Source: Osmia lignaria lignaria (lineage: Eukaryota > Arthropoda > Insecta > Hymenoptera > Megachilidae). Taken from it: a DNA stretch of 64,000 bases. How positions within the stretch are numbered: the first letter of the stretch is position 1; every line of letters begins with the position of its first letter. The notes beneath the pieces were generated by a model. The model worked only from the letters and a program-made list of their open reading frames with translations, was not told where the DNA came from and searched no databases. Of the stretch, positions 36,201 through 48,566 are shown one piece after another. The position numbers were made by a program, and so were the translations under genes. The stretch covers positions 9,389,501 to 9,453,500 of the forward strand of contig NC_135033.1 in NCBI RefSeq assembly GCF_051020975.1. Direction: 5' to 3'.

Positions 36201-39200
36201 ATACCTTGACCCACTTTCAGAGTAATAAGCACAAAGTCAAACTGTTTCTTTCTTTTTCTTAAGCATCAATGAAAAAATTAATTTCACAGTGACATTCTTG
36301 TCTAGATCGATGTTAATCATCGCTATTATTTCTTTCGTATACAGAAGTTAGGTATACAAAAATAAAATATGCAAATTGGACGAGTAGAAATTCCGGTTTT
36401 GAAAGTGAAATGCTTCGAAAGCGATTATCGCAAGGCTGCTTGTGTATGCAGAATATCGAAATATCCGTGTTTTCCTCAATCTATATGGATTACATTGCCG
36501 TACAAAATTCATTTATCGCACACTTATTCTTTATCAAGCGGTAAATATTTCTTAACTGTATTTATTCCCATTGATTATATTACGTTTGTTGCGAGAAGTA
36601 TTTTAAGAATCGTACTGGATATTATCCTCGTATATAAATATACGTGCTAATATCGCTTCTTATTCGATAAAAAGTCGTAATAAAATATAAATTCGACAGA
36701 TATTACTACTATGATCATTTGCGTATTCTATTACTGTCTCGACTGACTACATTCGTAATCCTAGGAATCGTAAACATGTTTTTCAAGATCTACGATGTAT
36801 TTAGTTTGTTTTGATGCTGCGTATGTCATTATTTGTCTGAAACGTACCTTTTATAGCTTAACCTACGATTGAATTTACAGTTTCAAGATTAGAAATTGAT
36901 TTTTGACGACAAATAATGACGACGATGATGACGACGATAATTTTAGAACAGAATGCATGGCAAATAATGCAGCGACTGCACCTTTGCTTTAGGCAACCAG
37001 TTCCTCGCCGGAAGCAGAGTGGAAGGGGTAACTCGTTGCGTAGAAATACCTGGGAGTTATTCCTGTATGCATCATTCAATTCAAAATATGAAAATTTAGT
37101 TTTATTCTACTTGATGATACGGTCTCGAATTGAGCAACGTTAATCAGTTAATTTGATCGATCATGTTATATTATTTAATTATCGTTGAACTGTGGATACG
37201 TTTCGATAAATGAAAATTTGATCGATCTCTGGCATTTCATTTTCTTTTACGAAACAGGAAGTGCATGATGAAATCGGTATTGTGTGTCGATACTCATCAT
37301 TAATATCCATTGTAATGTTCATAACAGGAGTTGAACATAAAGGGGGAACATAATTCACGAGATAACAGTAAATCATGCTAATTTCTTGGGTAAATGTAAA
37401 TGTTTTAAAATTATAAAGAAAATGATATACACTTTTGTATCGCGTGCTTCTGTCGAGATACTATCGTTGCTAAACGTGTTTACAGAAAAGAATAATACAA
37501 TCCATTGTTGAATCATAGTAAAAAACAAGCTGACGAAGAACTCGAGTCTTTATAAACATTTACTTACCGTGAATGAACATTGTAATAATTATTAATAGTC
37601 TTTCGTGGGTAATATAGATAAGTACCTCGATATTTTTTCAACATTTTTTTTTAAAGATTTCAAACAATGAAAGACCTCATTGTATTTATTTACGAAGAGA
37701 GAATGATAATAAATAAATGAAATCGATTGGTATAGGTTCGATTAAAACGTACCATAACTGAAGTAATCTGTATTCCAGGGCTGCTCGTAGTCACGGTATT
37801 GAGGAGCCCTGAAAAAGCCGTAGGTCAAGACCTCAGGAATGTAAACCAGATCCATCCTCGTCGAAGTTTTCTCACAGAATAGTGGACTTTCTATCTACTT
37901 TTCGTGAAAAATCCCGTGTATGTTCTTCTTCGATTTCTTCAGTTGACTCTTATTTTCATCAAGATACTTTTGAATCTTCTTTCACCGTTGATATAGGAAT
38001 CTTGCATTACCCGACGGTTCTTCTTCTATTGTTTAAAAAACAAACGAAGAAAGCGGTTCAAATGATCTGTTAATTACGTTGATTTTCCCAGCCAATGAAA
38101 GCACGCAGTTTCACCAGTTTAGGTAGAGGAACTTTGCTTCCGGTCTCCTTTCTTTCTGGTAGCTAATTACTGGCAAAACTATCAACGTTGTTGCACAATT
38201 GCAAATAATAATAAAGGAATGCAAGTGGTCTGTAAAAAATGAGATCGCGTTCTGCTCGAAATGCTGCGGTGTTTTGCTTTAAACTAAAGAGTACGAGACG
38301 CTGAGCACGCAATGTTTATGAGTCGGCTTTTCCCCTCCATCGGTTCTTTGTCCCTCTGCTCCTCTCCTCGTTGTTACGCCCTTCGGTACCGATACGATCC
38401 CTCTCCTTCTCCTCCAATCACCTTCGCGAAACTCTTGCAAATTTTACAACTTCGATCGCATTTTCCAACTATATCCCTTTACGGTATTTTCCTTCAATGT
38501 TTTTCAGCTCTTATTTTTCTTTATTCAACTGCACTTTTAAAGTGCAACTTTGTTTCTTGCAGACTTTGAAAATAATTTTTTTATATACATACGCTTCACT
38601 CGAGAAATGTCCACCGCCCTTAATCCCCGCCGAGCATGTTCGATCATTTTTCATTTATATGACAATTTCGTACAATATCGACAATATGGTAACAAAGGAT
38701 TATTTGAAATTAGATAATTGTTCAGAGTTTGTTATTCTAAGTTGGCGATAAATGAACAAATTCTTTGAAGTGGATAAATTAAATTATTTATACAGCTAGA
38801 TAAATAATAGACCGTCCGATAACGCTGTAGTATTTTTCTATATTATTTGCATTGTTTCACCTTGGTGTATTGCGTTTTAGAGAAGATGAAGATCTTTTAT
38901 TCTATGAGTACTTCAAGGTTGTTATTAACAATTGATGATACTTGAAACTCGTCGAGTGCTCACTATCTCTTGGTACGTCGTACATACGTACGTACGTATC
39001 TTAAAGATCTTTGTGAGAAACCGTTCTTTTAATTATCACCTTACGATATGAACATACCTATAGTAATAGGTGCAAGTTCAATAATAATCATCGTGTACTT
39101 GATAAAAATGGTGAATACGTACTGTTAACTTAATTTTTTTATCATAAATCAAATGAACGTATAAAACATGTTACGATTAATTAAATAATTTTGATATTTC

Positions 39201-42200
39201 TAAAACGGTAAATAGCTAATTAATCACGAGGGAATATTGTATTTTGCATAATGAAATTTCTTATGTAATCGAAGAGAACGTATTTACGTTTATGCAATTC
39301 TTCGTAAAATGATCACATGAAAGTTTTTTCTTTCTACGTAACGAGCTTACTTGAAAAATGTGTTAGAAATACATGTTAAGAAGCGAATTTTATTTCAGAT
39401 AAGTTATCAGCATTTCCTTTACTACCGGAATAAATTGATAATAATTTAATGCCGATTAACAAGGACCAATAAAGTATAGTTCGAGTTGTCTTGTTATTGT
39501 GTGAAATTCAAACGTCTTTACGTAGCACTAATAAACGAGTTCAAGGATGAATAAAAATTCCAGTAATTAGTAACAAAAAGAGAGAAAAAAAGGAAAGAAT
39601 GTAGGAATATAAAAGAATGATTTTTTTATCGTCGGTTGTAAACCCAGTGGTACTGATTAACACACCTTTGTGTACACATAGCAATAAGAAATTCCATCTT
39701 TTATCTGCTGTCTTATCATTTTATTTATTATAGCAGGATAACGTTTGAGAAAGAAACGTCAAAGTGTGATCGATAAAAGCAAATATTACTCGTGAAGGAT
39801 TAAACCGCAATCGTACCTTTTCTTTTTTTAAGATCACATTGTCTTATCAAGCAGGATGTTGATAAGGATTATTTATGCGCAGAAAGAATTAAGATTTAGT
39901 TGGATCAAATTTGCAAAACTTAACGGGTGTGATTAGTATGATAAGATATAATTACTCTGTTGATTGGCGGACTTAATTGGTGCCTCACGGTCTAGCAATT
40001 GAGTTTGTCTTCAGTGAACTTAACTCTTCTTTATATTAAACAGAATTAACTATCAGAGTGAATGATTGTTATTTGCTAATGTATTTCTGTTTTCTTTTAA
40101 TTCCCAGGAAAGTCTTGGAGGGAACTCAAAAACAGCGATGCTTGGAACTGTATCACCGGCTAACATTCACATCGAAGAAACACTTGCAACGCTTCGTTAT
40201 GCGTGTCAAGCTAGAGCCATTGTTAATCGAGTCCGAATTAACGAAGATCCTCATGAAAGATTAATTCGGTAATACGCACATAATTATGTGTCGAACGAGC
40301 GAGTAAAATTACTTCGCAATATCAATATTGATGACGTTTATTTCTTTCAATTGCTATTATTAACGTCTGCTATAAAAATTCAATAAGATACTGTAATTAT
40401 AAATTTTAATGATGTTCCAGTAATGTTGGAGTCACATCTACGTTATCGTCCAACGGCGATAAACGAGTCAATTAATGCGAGAAAAAAATTACGCGCTTGG
40501 TTTTACATTTTTATGTAGATTTTATGCATTAACTCTTTGATGTAAGAAAAAAGACCGCCACCCGAGCTATCATTAACAATGCTGTTATAAGATTAGCGCG
40601 TTAATCCATGGTTATAATTCGTGTATGTTACATTAGACGCAGATGTGGCCCTAGCATAAGTAGATTTATAGAGCTTGAAAAAAAACAAAAGTATGTCGCA
40701 GTTTGTCGATATAATTTATTCTTGACAAATTAACCCCGATGGGTTTATTAAAAAACCTATATAATTATAATCTTGTAATTAGTGAACTGAAAGCAGAGGT
40801 GTTGAGATTACGAGGTGTTCGCGAGGGATACGAAAAGCAACTTGGTGTTTTGCCTCGTCGGCTCTTTGAAACAACCGCTCAAAATGACGATGAAGTTAAG
40901 CAGAAACAAGATGAGATTGATAAATTGAAAAATCAGTTGAAGAAAACCGAGGAACAACTTGCGACCTCTCAAATGTAAGTTCATTTATTATGACAATACT
41001 TCATTAAAGATCTCTCTATGAATAACCCTGTTTAATAAAATTTAATTTCTTTCAGATGTACAGTAGGCGTTTCTTATAGTTTTTAATGCACTGATACATA
41101 AAGAGAATGGTTAAAGGAAATATAGAAACATACTTGCTTGCTTAGACAAAAGTTAAAGTTGAAAATTTACATTGGAAAGCACAAAAATTTATAATAAACG
41201 CCTACTGAATATTACATTGAAGTTTGAATAAACTCTGCTGGAGAAGTGAAGAACTTAACACAATGAAGAACTTAATATTCAGTTACATATAATTTCAGGG
41301 TATGGCAAACAAAATTACGGGATGCTGAGGAAAAAAAGATTTCTGAATTAAAGTATTTACGTCAATGTGGTATTGCTATTGAGATTGATTTTCACGAGAA
41401 GGATAAGCAACCTTGTCTCATAAATCTCGCGGCCGATCCAATGTTATCCGGTACACTTTTGTATCTGATTCCTCCAGGATTGGTTCGTATCGGAAAGAAT
41501 CTTGGGAATCAAAGTTCTTCCAAAAATTTGGACATCATGTTGGATGGACCACTGGTTAGGCCTTTGCACTGGTTAGTTTATGGGTCGTTTGTGGTTCAAT
41601 GGTTTGAAGAGATGCATCTGTTGGGCTTGTTTGCGTTATCCATTTGTCTTCGTCTTTTTCATTGTCTCGTGCATGTTGCACATTTTCTTTAACTGCTGCT
41701 TTAACGATTCATGGTATAGGAAAGAAATGTCTAACTTTTGTTTTTCTCCATCGTTTATCTTTTATTAATGCATGTTCCTTATCTTCGTTTATGATGTGAT
41801 ACCGTTTAACAGATATTCTACATAAAACTGCATGATGGACTTTTGCGCCATATAAGTGTTGGTTTTATGGTATGAATATTTCCAAACTAAACATCATTTC
41901 TTCTGTTTGATGTTTAGAAATTTAACAAGTTATATGTATAATTTTATGAATGAGTTTTCTACATGGATAATTGAAATTACTGTCTTATACTTTCTTTTAA
42001 TTGTCTTTTATATATTTAACAGCACCATTGAAAACAATAATGGGAAACTTACGTTGTCGTCAGAAATGGAAGGGGACACGTACGTCAATGGACAGGTAGT
42101 TTACATTTATCTTATCATTATTATTTTTTCATGTTAATTATTTTAAATAAATTCTTCGTTTCGTTATAGGTCGTAACTGGTAAAGTTGCCCTAAAGCATG

Positions 42201-43670
42201 GCGATCGATTAGTAATCGGCGGCAATCATTATTTCAAAGTATTAAATCCGTACGATGACTTTAACAATACTCAAATTTCTACGCAAGCAGTAGATTACGA
42301 ATTTGCTCATCAGGAAATTCTTAAAGTGCAAGAGGAGAAGTATGAACCCTGCAATTTTGTTTATTCACCAACAATATTCAACTTTCGTGATAGATATTTA
42401 ACGTTGTTTTATTGTTTTGTATTTATATAGACTGAGAGCAGAATTGGAAGAGAGTAAACAGAAAGCGATAAAAGAATTGGAAAATGCTAAACGAGAAGCT
42501 GAGATGCAATTGGGATCTCAAAGATTATCGTACGAACGTAAAATCGAGATTCTTGGTTCGACGGTTGAGGAACAAAAGATAGCATTGGAACAAATTTATG
42601 AAAGGAAAAAGGAACTGGAATTGGAAAAGGAATTACTTGCGACCGAAGTTGAAACGAATAATAGATTAAAACAATTGCAAGTGGAACCAAAGAAAGATTC
42701 TGTTGCACCGTATAAAACAACATTTTTACAAGAATTGGAAAGCATTTTAAACGAGAAAGCAGCAGATGCTGAATTTGCTCTCAAAATGAAAGCAAGTACA
42801 GAAGCAATAAATTACGGTGGTATTAGTTTGCATGAAACGCAATTATTAGTAAAGGAAGCTACCGAACGGTGTAGAGAAGTTGGTTTTAATTACGTACGTG
42901 TCAACCGCACGTGTCTTATTTTTCAGTGATTACTTTTTGTGTAGTTATATAATCAGCTATTATCTTTTTAGGAATTTGATCAACAACAAATAATTGTAAA
43001 TAAAAGTTTAAAACCAGTAATTCGTATACGAAATAGAGACTGTATGAAAGAAACACTCTGGGAACCAATGCGATTTCTAGAGTGGATTCACCACTTACGG
43101 GATTACGATATAGAAGATTCAGTGAAAGAATTACATACAACAGATGAAATTTGGGAACCGTACGAAAATACGGAAACTTTCGAAGACTCCTTAAATAGTA
43201 GTCGAATTTCAATAAACATGACACCGGTAAAGAAACATTTAAACGAGAGTCTGCAACAACTTTCATTGGATACGTCTGTATTTGAAAATCCGTGTGCCGG
43301 TCAAACCTTTCATTCCTGTAAAGAACAGGAAATTATAAATACTTGTCTCGTGCAAATGGAACTGGCGACAAAAACTTTACGTAAATTGTGTGATGGAAAT
43401 GACGGAGTTCAGTTAGTCATAGAATCGCTTAATAATATGCAAATTATTATCAATAATTTGCGTGAGGTTCTAGAAGCGAGAAACTTAAACGAAGATACAG
43501 CCGAAATCGTAAACTCTACTCGGAATTGTAGTACAGCTGAAAAATCCGATAACGTACTTTCTGAAAATTGCAATAGAAAATCTATTACGCCAACAAAATC
43601 TACAGCTTCTGATAAAATTGTTCACAAAAGCGTAAGATTTACAGATAAATCAAAACAAGATCTGACTTAG
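33281..43670 (+). CDS. KIF14: Kinesin-like protein KIF14 (Klp38B), mitotic motor with FHA domain
   Basis: Twelve exons: 33281-33387, 33466-34020, 34098-34644, 34715-34942, 35020-35148, 40108-40268, 40783-40974, 41299-41571, 42023-42095, 42170-42339, 42431-42893, 42972-43670, giving 1198 residues with all phases closing. Residues 1-210 are a Ser/Thr-rich arm. The kinesin-3-class motor follows: VGIRVRPLNS, P-loop GQTGSGKS at about 297-304, switch I NEKSSRSHS, switch II DLAGSERLS, and INKSLLTLGKVI. After a neck coil comes an FHA domain (about 670-775; LVRIGKNLG, TYVNGQVV, GDRLVIGGNHYFKV), then coiled coils. KIF14 acts at the spindle midzone and in cytokinesis with citron kinase and PRC1. The 5-kb intron 5 carries another gene on the opposite strand. 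AATAAA at 44056-44061. Confidence 0.93.
35149..40107. other. KIF14: KIF14 intron 5 (about 5 kb)
   Basis: By far the longest intron of the gene, with GC content noticeably above the other introns in places. It holds the antisense two-exon gene at 35464-37855. It also has a GC-richer stretch around 35980-36070 with the inverted repeat GTGC...GCAC, GAC-rich repeats near 36905-36940, and a TACG run near 38980-38998. ORFs at 36369-36650 and 38312-38751 have no family signature. Confidence 0.6.
35464..37855 (-). CDS. Unrecognised two-exon protein nested in KIF14 intron 5
   Basis: Exon 1 (37855-37753) reads MDLVYIPEVLTYGFFRAPQY and continues with an aromatic-rich stretch to TDYFSY. It ends in phase 1 at GTACGT. 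Exon 2 (35750-35464) begins after a TTATTTTTCAG acceptor, joins in phase, and runs to a TAA, giving 129 residues in total. Exon 2 has a Gln/His stretch (RLPQQHHQQKL), a CYLCRENKRRSLAAYIRGK block, then an acidic run (HEIHEEEEDDVDSIKEEN). There is no signal peptide or membrane helix. The two-part composition (Tyr/aromatic head, basic CxxC core, acidic patch) and clean splice sites support a real gene, but I do not recognise the family and offer no function. It lies antisense within KIF14. Confidence 0.6.
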
Positions 43671-44168
43671 TAAAAGAAAAATTACTTATGGATGAATATT
43701 AAAAAAAGATGTTAGATAAAAAATGGTTGTATATATTAACTATATAACCAAACACTGTTAAATGAAACAAAGAAGTACGTTTAACTGTATTGATATTTAA
43801 TTGTATTATTTTATTTCTTATTACTCACAATATGTTGTGTAATGTTAATGTATCTGTATCTAAGTACATAGGATACTTTTTTTTCATTATCAACATAAAT
43901 TTATATAAAACGTGTAAAACTATGGTACTATTCTATCGAAGTATATTTTTTACATTTTAACAAAAGACTAATAGTTGCATAATACATAAATCAATATTTG
44001 TTTTTTTTATTAATGTAATTGTTTCATGTACATTTTGTACATGTCACGGACTGATAATAAATAAGAACTATAATTAAAGTCTTACATAGTTGAGTACATA
44101 CAAACATTTTATACTCTTCGCAATATTAACTGTAATAATATGAAACAAAGAGCGTTTCTAATATATTA
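43671..44168. other. Convergent 3' region KIF14 / PYROXD1
   Basis: Only about 500 bp separate the two stops, so the 3' UTRs may overlap. The KIF14 poly(A) signal AATAAA is at 44056-44061, near the PYROXD1 stop. Confidence 0.5.
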
Positions 44169-45602
44169 TTAATCGAAATAATCTTCGATATCAATATCGG
44201 GATTTAATAAATCTTGTCCATAATCGGTTAAATCCAATTGATCAAGTATTAAATTCTCACACATTTCTTCCAAATCAGTATCTCCAATCAACACTGCTCC
44301 TTGCATTTTACCATTTTTTAGTATGAGTTTTATGTATTCATGTCCTTTAGTCATACGTAATAGTACTTCATATTTATTATTTAATTTCTGTCCATTAAAC
44401 AAACCAAGTAAAACTATTTTATAACCGAAAAATTTTGTAACATGTGTGAAAAGTTCAAAACAAAAATCCTGTAAAAACTCTTCATTTCTTAATTTCGAAA
44501 CCATTGCTTTTGCCGCATATCGTCCCATTTGGTGAGCTTGAGTCCACAATCTCATTTGAAACCAATGTTCAGCTAACTCCCACCCTGCAGTGCATACATC
44601 TCCTGCAGCATATATGCCTTGTTCTGAAGTTTCTAGTTTCCAATCTACTAATAGTCCTCCATCTTCTCCTTTTCTAACACTTTCTAAACCAGTTAGGTCA
44701 GAATTTGGTATTACACCTGTTGCTGACACAATAAAATCACAACCAATAATCTTTCCGTTTGTTAATTCAACATATATAGGCCAGTTTTGCTGAGGATCAA
44801 ATTCTTTTTGTTCTGATTGATTAAGAATTTTAACAAATTCACATTCGTATTCTATTTCCACTTTTGAAGATTTAAGATAAGTGCCTTTTATATCGATATT
44901 ATTATGCCAATCTGGACCCAAAGCTGGTCCATCTTTTACAGCTGTGGTATCAGATATTCTGTATCTCATTCTCTTAGTTGGAGATTTAATATTAACATTT
45001 GTTGATTTATCGGTTCTATATACTTTACCCATGAAAAATTCGGCAGCTCCGGGATCAACAAATGTTGCAGAAATATGTTTATCTTTAATTACCCATACCA
45101 TTTCAACACCATCCACTTCGTGAACAATTTCGGTAGCAATGCCTCCATTTCCAATTATAACAATTTTTCGTGCATTTTTTATTTTTTCCGAAAATTTAAC
45201 AATTGATTCTGTGTCTCTTATTCCTAATACAAAATCATTATCTTCTGCTATAAGCTTGGGCCTGCCACCATTGCAAAGGCATAACATTTTATAATTTATA
45301 ACTCTCCCATTTTTTGTTTCTAGCTGTTTATTCGCAATATTTACTTTTATTACAAAGTCATGAATAACTTTTAAAGAATCATGTGTCTTTGTCAATGTTT
45401 CTGTATCCTTTTCTTCTACATCAAACTGCATTAAAGTCTTACCAAGTGGGACTATATTTGTAACTGCTTTTATCAAAGGACTTGCTGTAATTAAAATGGT
45501 ATTTTCCTCTGGTGCTATGAAACCTATGCTCTCAGCACAGGACACTCCTGCAATACCACCACCTACTATGGCAAATGTACAATTTATTTCTTTTTTATTC
45601 AT
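44169..45602 (-). CDS. PYROXD1: Pyridine nucleotide-disulfide oxidoreductase PYROXD1
   Basis: A single-exon gene of 477 residues starting MNKKEINCTFAIVGGGIAG; the frame is open further upstream but only through a GTG, so this is the first ATG. PYROXD1 is an FAD/NAD(P)H enzyme that protects the tRNA ligase complex from oxidative inactivation. The FAD-binding GGGIAG, the ITASPLIKAVTN block, the second dinucleotide motif IGNGGIATE, the ALGPDWH segment, the ATG motif (VSATGVIPN), IYAAGDVC and the very conserved end (DLLNPDIDIEDYFD) all match the human enzyme. As in the family, the CxxC redox pair of classical disulfide reductases is absent. Its ATG is only 56 bp behind the MRPS18B stop, so it may be expressed from a shared transcript. 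Confidence 0.95.
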   Translation of the reverse strand: MNKKEINCTFAIVGGGIAGVSCAESIGFIAPEENTILITASPLIKAVTNIVPLGKTLMQFDVEEKDTETLTKTHDSLKVIHDFVIKVNIANKQLETKNGRVINYKMLCLCNGGRPKLIAEDNDFVLGIRDTESIVKFSEKIKNARKIVIIGNGGIATEIVHEVDGVEMVWVIKDKHISATFVDPGAAEFFMGKVYRTDKSTNVNIKSPTKRMRYRISDTTAVKDGPALGPDWHNNIDIKGTYLKSSKVEIEYECEFVKILNQSEQKEFDPQQNWPIYVELTNGKIIGCDFIVSATGVIPNSDLTGLESVRKGEDGGLLVDWKLETSEQGIYAAGDVCTAGWELAEHWFQMRLWTQAHQMGRYAAKAMVSKLRNEEFLQDFCFELFTHVTKFFGYKIVLLGLFNGQKLNNKYEVLLRMTKGHEYIKLILKNGKMQGAVLIGDTDLEEMCENLILDQLDLTDYGQDLLNPDIDIEDYFD

Positions 45603-45658
45603 TGTTAGGCTCTTACTTTTTAAATACAAATTTTTAAACGCAATTAAAAGTTTAATGA

Positions 45659-46510
45659 TTAATTTTTCCACTCCAAATAATCGTAATATCTATAAGGAAC
45701 ATCATGTATTAATAAACCATACTCCTTTGCTTTCATTAAAGCAACAAGAAGATCCTTGTGTGCTCTTTGACAAAGACCAGTACAACTGTAGAAAAGAAAA
45801 AGAAGGCAATAGTAACTGTACTGTATGCTAATATTTTTTGTTTTAGTCCTTAGAAAAGTAAAACTTACCTAGGATCTAAAGTTTCTCCAGTGTATTGAGA
45901 AACAAATTGCTTTAACAGTTCAATATTACGGTAATCAAGAACCAGATATTCGTCTCTGCAGATTGGACAAGGACTACCAGTGCTAATTACTCCATTTCTC
46001 TAAAAATATGTATGAAACTATCATAACATTTATAATAATCAGAACAATTTCAATTTATTTTAAGGATAATTACAATGCACATTTTCCTTGTCCTCCTTGG
46101 TGCAAATTGTCCTTTAAAATTGCGTCTGTAAGGTTTCCATACTGGATCATTCCCATAAGTTGTTTTATAAGCTAAAATACAGTTTTAACCATATGATCAA
46201 CAATATATGGAGAAGAATTCATATCATATAAAAGCTTACCACTACTCTCTAAATATTTTATACTAGTTTCAACAGGAATAATTTTACTTCTATCTTTTGA
46301 AGGATCAATTTTTTTAGATTGTTCTGTTCCTTCTACTTCTTCGACAAAATGTACAAACGTAGAATGTACAAATTTCACAGGTGTAACCTAAAATATAATT
46401 TCAAATGTATAAACATAGATAATAATTACTTTAATAACCCTTACTTTTGCACTTAAGGTGGTTCGCCAAACTGATCCAGCTAAGAACAACTTATTTAATA
46501 TCAATGACAT
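45659..46510 (-). CDS. MRPS18B: Mitochondrial small ribosomal subunit protein mS40 (MRPS18B)
   Basis: Five exons: 46510-46445, 46387-46240, 46171-46074, 45999-45869, 45785-45659, giving 189 residues. It is one of the bS18-related proteins of the mitochondrial small subunit. A short hydrophobic and basic start (MSLILNKLFLAGSVWRTTLS) fits a presequence. The conserved core reads DPVWKPYRRNFKGQFAPRRT, then SPCPICRDEYLVLDYRN with a zinc-type CxxC, then LLKQFVSQYTGETL and SCTGLCQRAHKDLLVALMKA with KEYGLLIHDVPYR. These match human MRPS18B closely, though the long human C-terminal tail is missing. PNUTS is divergent upstream, and PYROXD1 follows downstream at 56 bp. Confidence 0.93.
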
Positions 46511-48566
46511 TATATTTTTATTTATATATTTCTTTTCAAAAAATCTATAGCACTAATATATATAATTACCCAGCATTCCTACTTTCATATGATAAAATTG
46601 AGACCCGGAAATTCATTGGTAAGAGAAAATAGTCAATTAAGATACAGTTAGAATTATTAATTTCGCATTTTCAGAGTTATTAAATTATGGTTATAATATT
46701 TTTTATTATTAATTTTTATATTTCTTTGCTCTAATTGATTCCGTAGTAATTCAAACAGGTCTTATAAAATATTACAAAACAAATGCTGAAAACCGTTTCA
46801 TTACTAGATTACAAAAATCTTTTACGAACATATACAAAAATATTTTTTTCCTATAAAAACATGTATTATCTAAAATATATCATGAATTGTTAATAAACTG
46901 TATTTTATAAAGTTGCTGATATGACTAGGAACAATCTTAGTTCATATTGAGTTAGTCAAAAGAATCATTATTTCATTACATTAAAATTTTTTTAACGATT
47001 AACAAATTGATTATTATTAAATTAAATAGTTTTAATATTTTATAGATATATATTTGTAATTAACTGTCCATAATGTCAGTATAATATGTAATAAAATAAA
47101 GTATCATTTGACTCAGATGACGAAAACAAGACACTTCCGACTTGGGCGTAACAGCAGCTTCTACGTAGTTAGGTGAGAATAATTTTATTTAAGTTAAAAG
47201 TAAATTTCGGAATTGTTCAACAAGATATCACAAGAAAATCAACATTAAGGTAATAAAAGTAAAATTTAAACAATGTTTGATTACAGATGGCAGCTGAAGA
47301 AGAAGATATTTACGGATTTTGGACAATCTTGTAGCGTTTGCCGATGCGTAGCCTATTTTCATCAAAGCGTAGGGCCACGTCGTTCTCGTGTATAGGAAAT
47401 GTTAAATTTCTTATACACTCCTGTGAACATTTATTTTCCATAAAAAGGATTTAATTGTTAATCAAATGTGAGTGGCTTTTCTGTCGTTCAAAAAAGCCGA
47501 AGTTTTTTTTGACAGCGTTTCATTTCGAATAACTAGCAGAATCTGGTACAGTTTTCATTATATTTTTATCACACAGCTATATATATTTCGTATTGGATAT
47601 AATAAAAATAGACAAAAATTAATATTAAAATATTTGAGGGATAGGCAGCATAGAACTATTAATGCAGTAGTGATGTAACTTCGTTGTATCGTTGGGATTG
47701 TCGGGTTTTCACGCTGAAAATTGCATGCAAGGTATCTATTTTATGTTAAAATTGCAAGAGTGATAATCGAATATTATTTGAACGCTATAAAAAGTGTTAG
47801 TGATTGCATATGCCTAAGAAAACTACGATTTTGGTAAAAATTTTAATATAAATGGATCATCATGGTGAGCTATAAATAGAAGTTGCTCGGTGATGTCAAG
47901 TGAAAGGGTGGGGTCATAACAGTTATTGGCTGACGTTAAAAGGGATTCGAAATGTGATTGGTTGGTTGTGTAACCATTCTGGGTGGGAGGATATGCGCAG
48001 AAGTATTGCGCAGGAAGAGATTCGCCAGTTGACCATCCAGTGATCACCGTTAACTGAAGAGCTTACCTCTCACATTGATAGTTTTACTATTTGTAGCTTT
48101 TGCATAACTGCAGTATTTATAGATTTTTCTGATTAGGGAATGCAAAAATAACGAAACAATTAAAATAACAAAAACTGTACAAAAATCCTATCGATTATTA
48201 TCTCCGTTTTTGTGAGGATAGATTCTTTGTACAGTTAGTTGAATGAAAGGACGATGAGAGTAACGAAGCGTTTCAAGAATTTGACTTTAATGAACGATTA
48301 TCGGTGAAAATATATTTTAGGCTTAGGTAACGATGTTCTTCAAAATAATTCTTTTATTCGTAGATGTGGATTTTTTGAGTTATTTATAAATCTATACTCT
48401 TAAGAATTTTGAACAATATGGCGGTGTCGTGTATACTTAGCCTTGAAGAAATGTGTTGACATTGCACCATTAAAAGAACGAATATTTTTGTGTTTCATTA
48501 CAGATTTGCGTCATGATCCTTTGTTTGTACTTCGATATGCGTTAAATCGTCAAGAATAACATCAAA
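46511..48566. promoter_or_regulatory. Divergent MRPS18B/PNUTS region with PNUTS 5' leader sequences
   Basis: Two kilobases between divergent starts. Several non-coding first exons of PNUTS are possible: one ending near CTACGTAGTTAG|GTGAGA at 47172, and another beginning after TTGATTACAG at 47287, where a 15-codon ORF opens. Near 47867-47880, GCTATAAATAGAAG is a good TATA box, followed by two ATTGG (inverse CCAAT) motifs near 47921 and 47958. The leader exon that carries the PNUTS ATG begins after TTTCATTACAG at about 48504. Confidence 0.45.

Noticed and set aside
36369..36650. 93-codon ORF in KIF14 intron 5
   Set aside because: No domain, no splice context, ordinary chance length in a GC-richer stretch.
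38312..38751. Two overlapping plus-strand ORFs in KIF14 intron 5
   Set aside because: They occupy the same bases in different frames and are rich in Ser/Phe/Leu from pyrimidine tracts.
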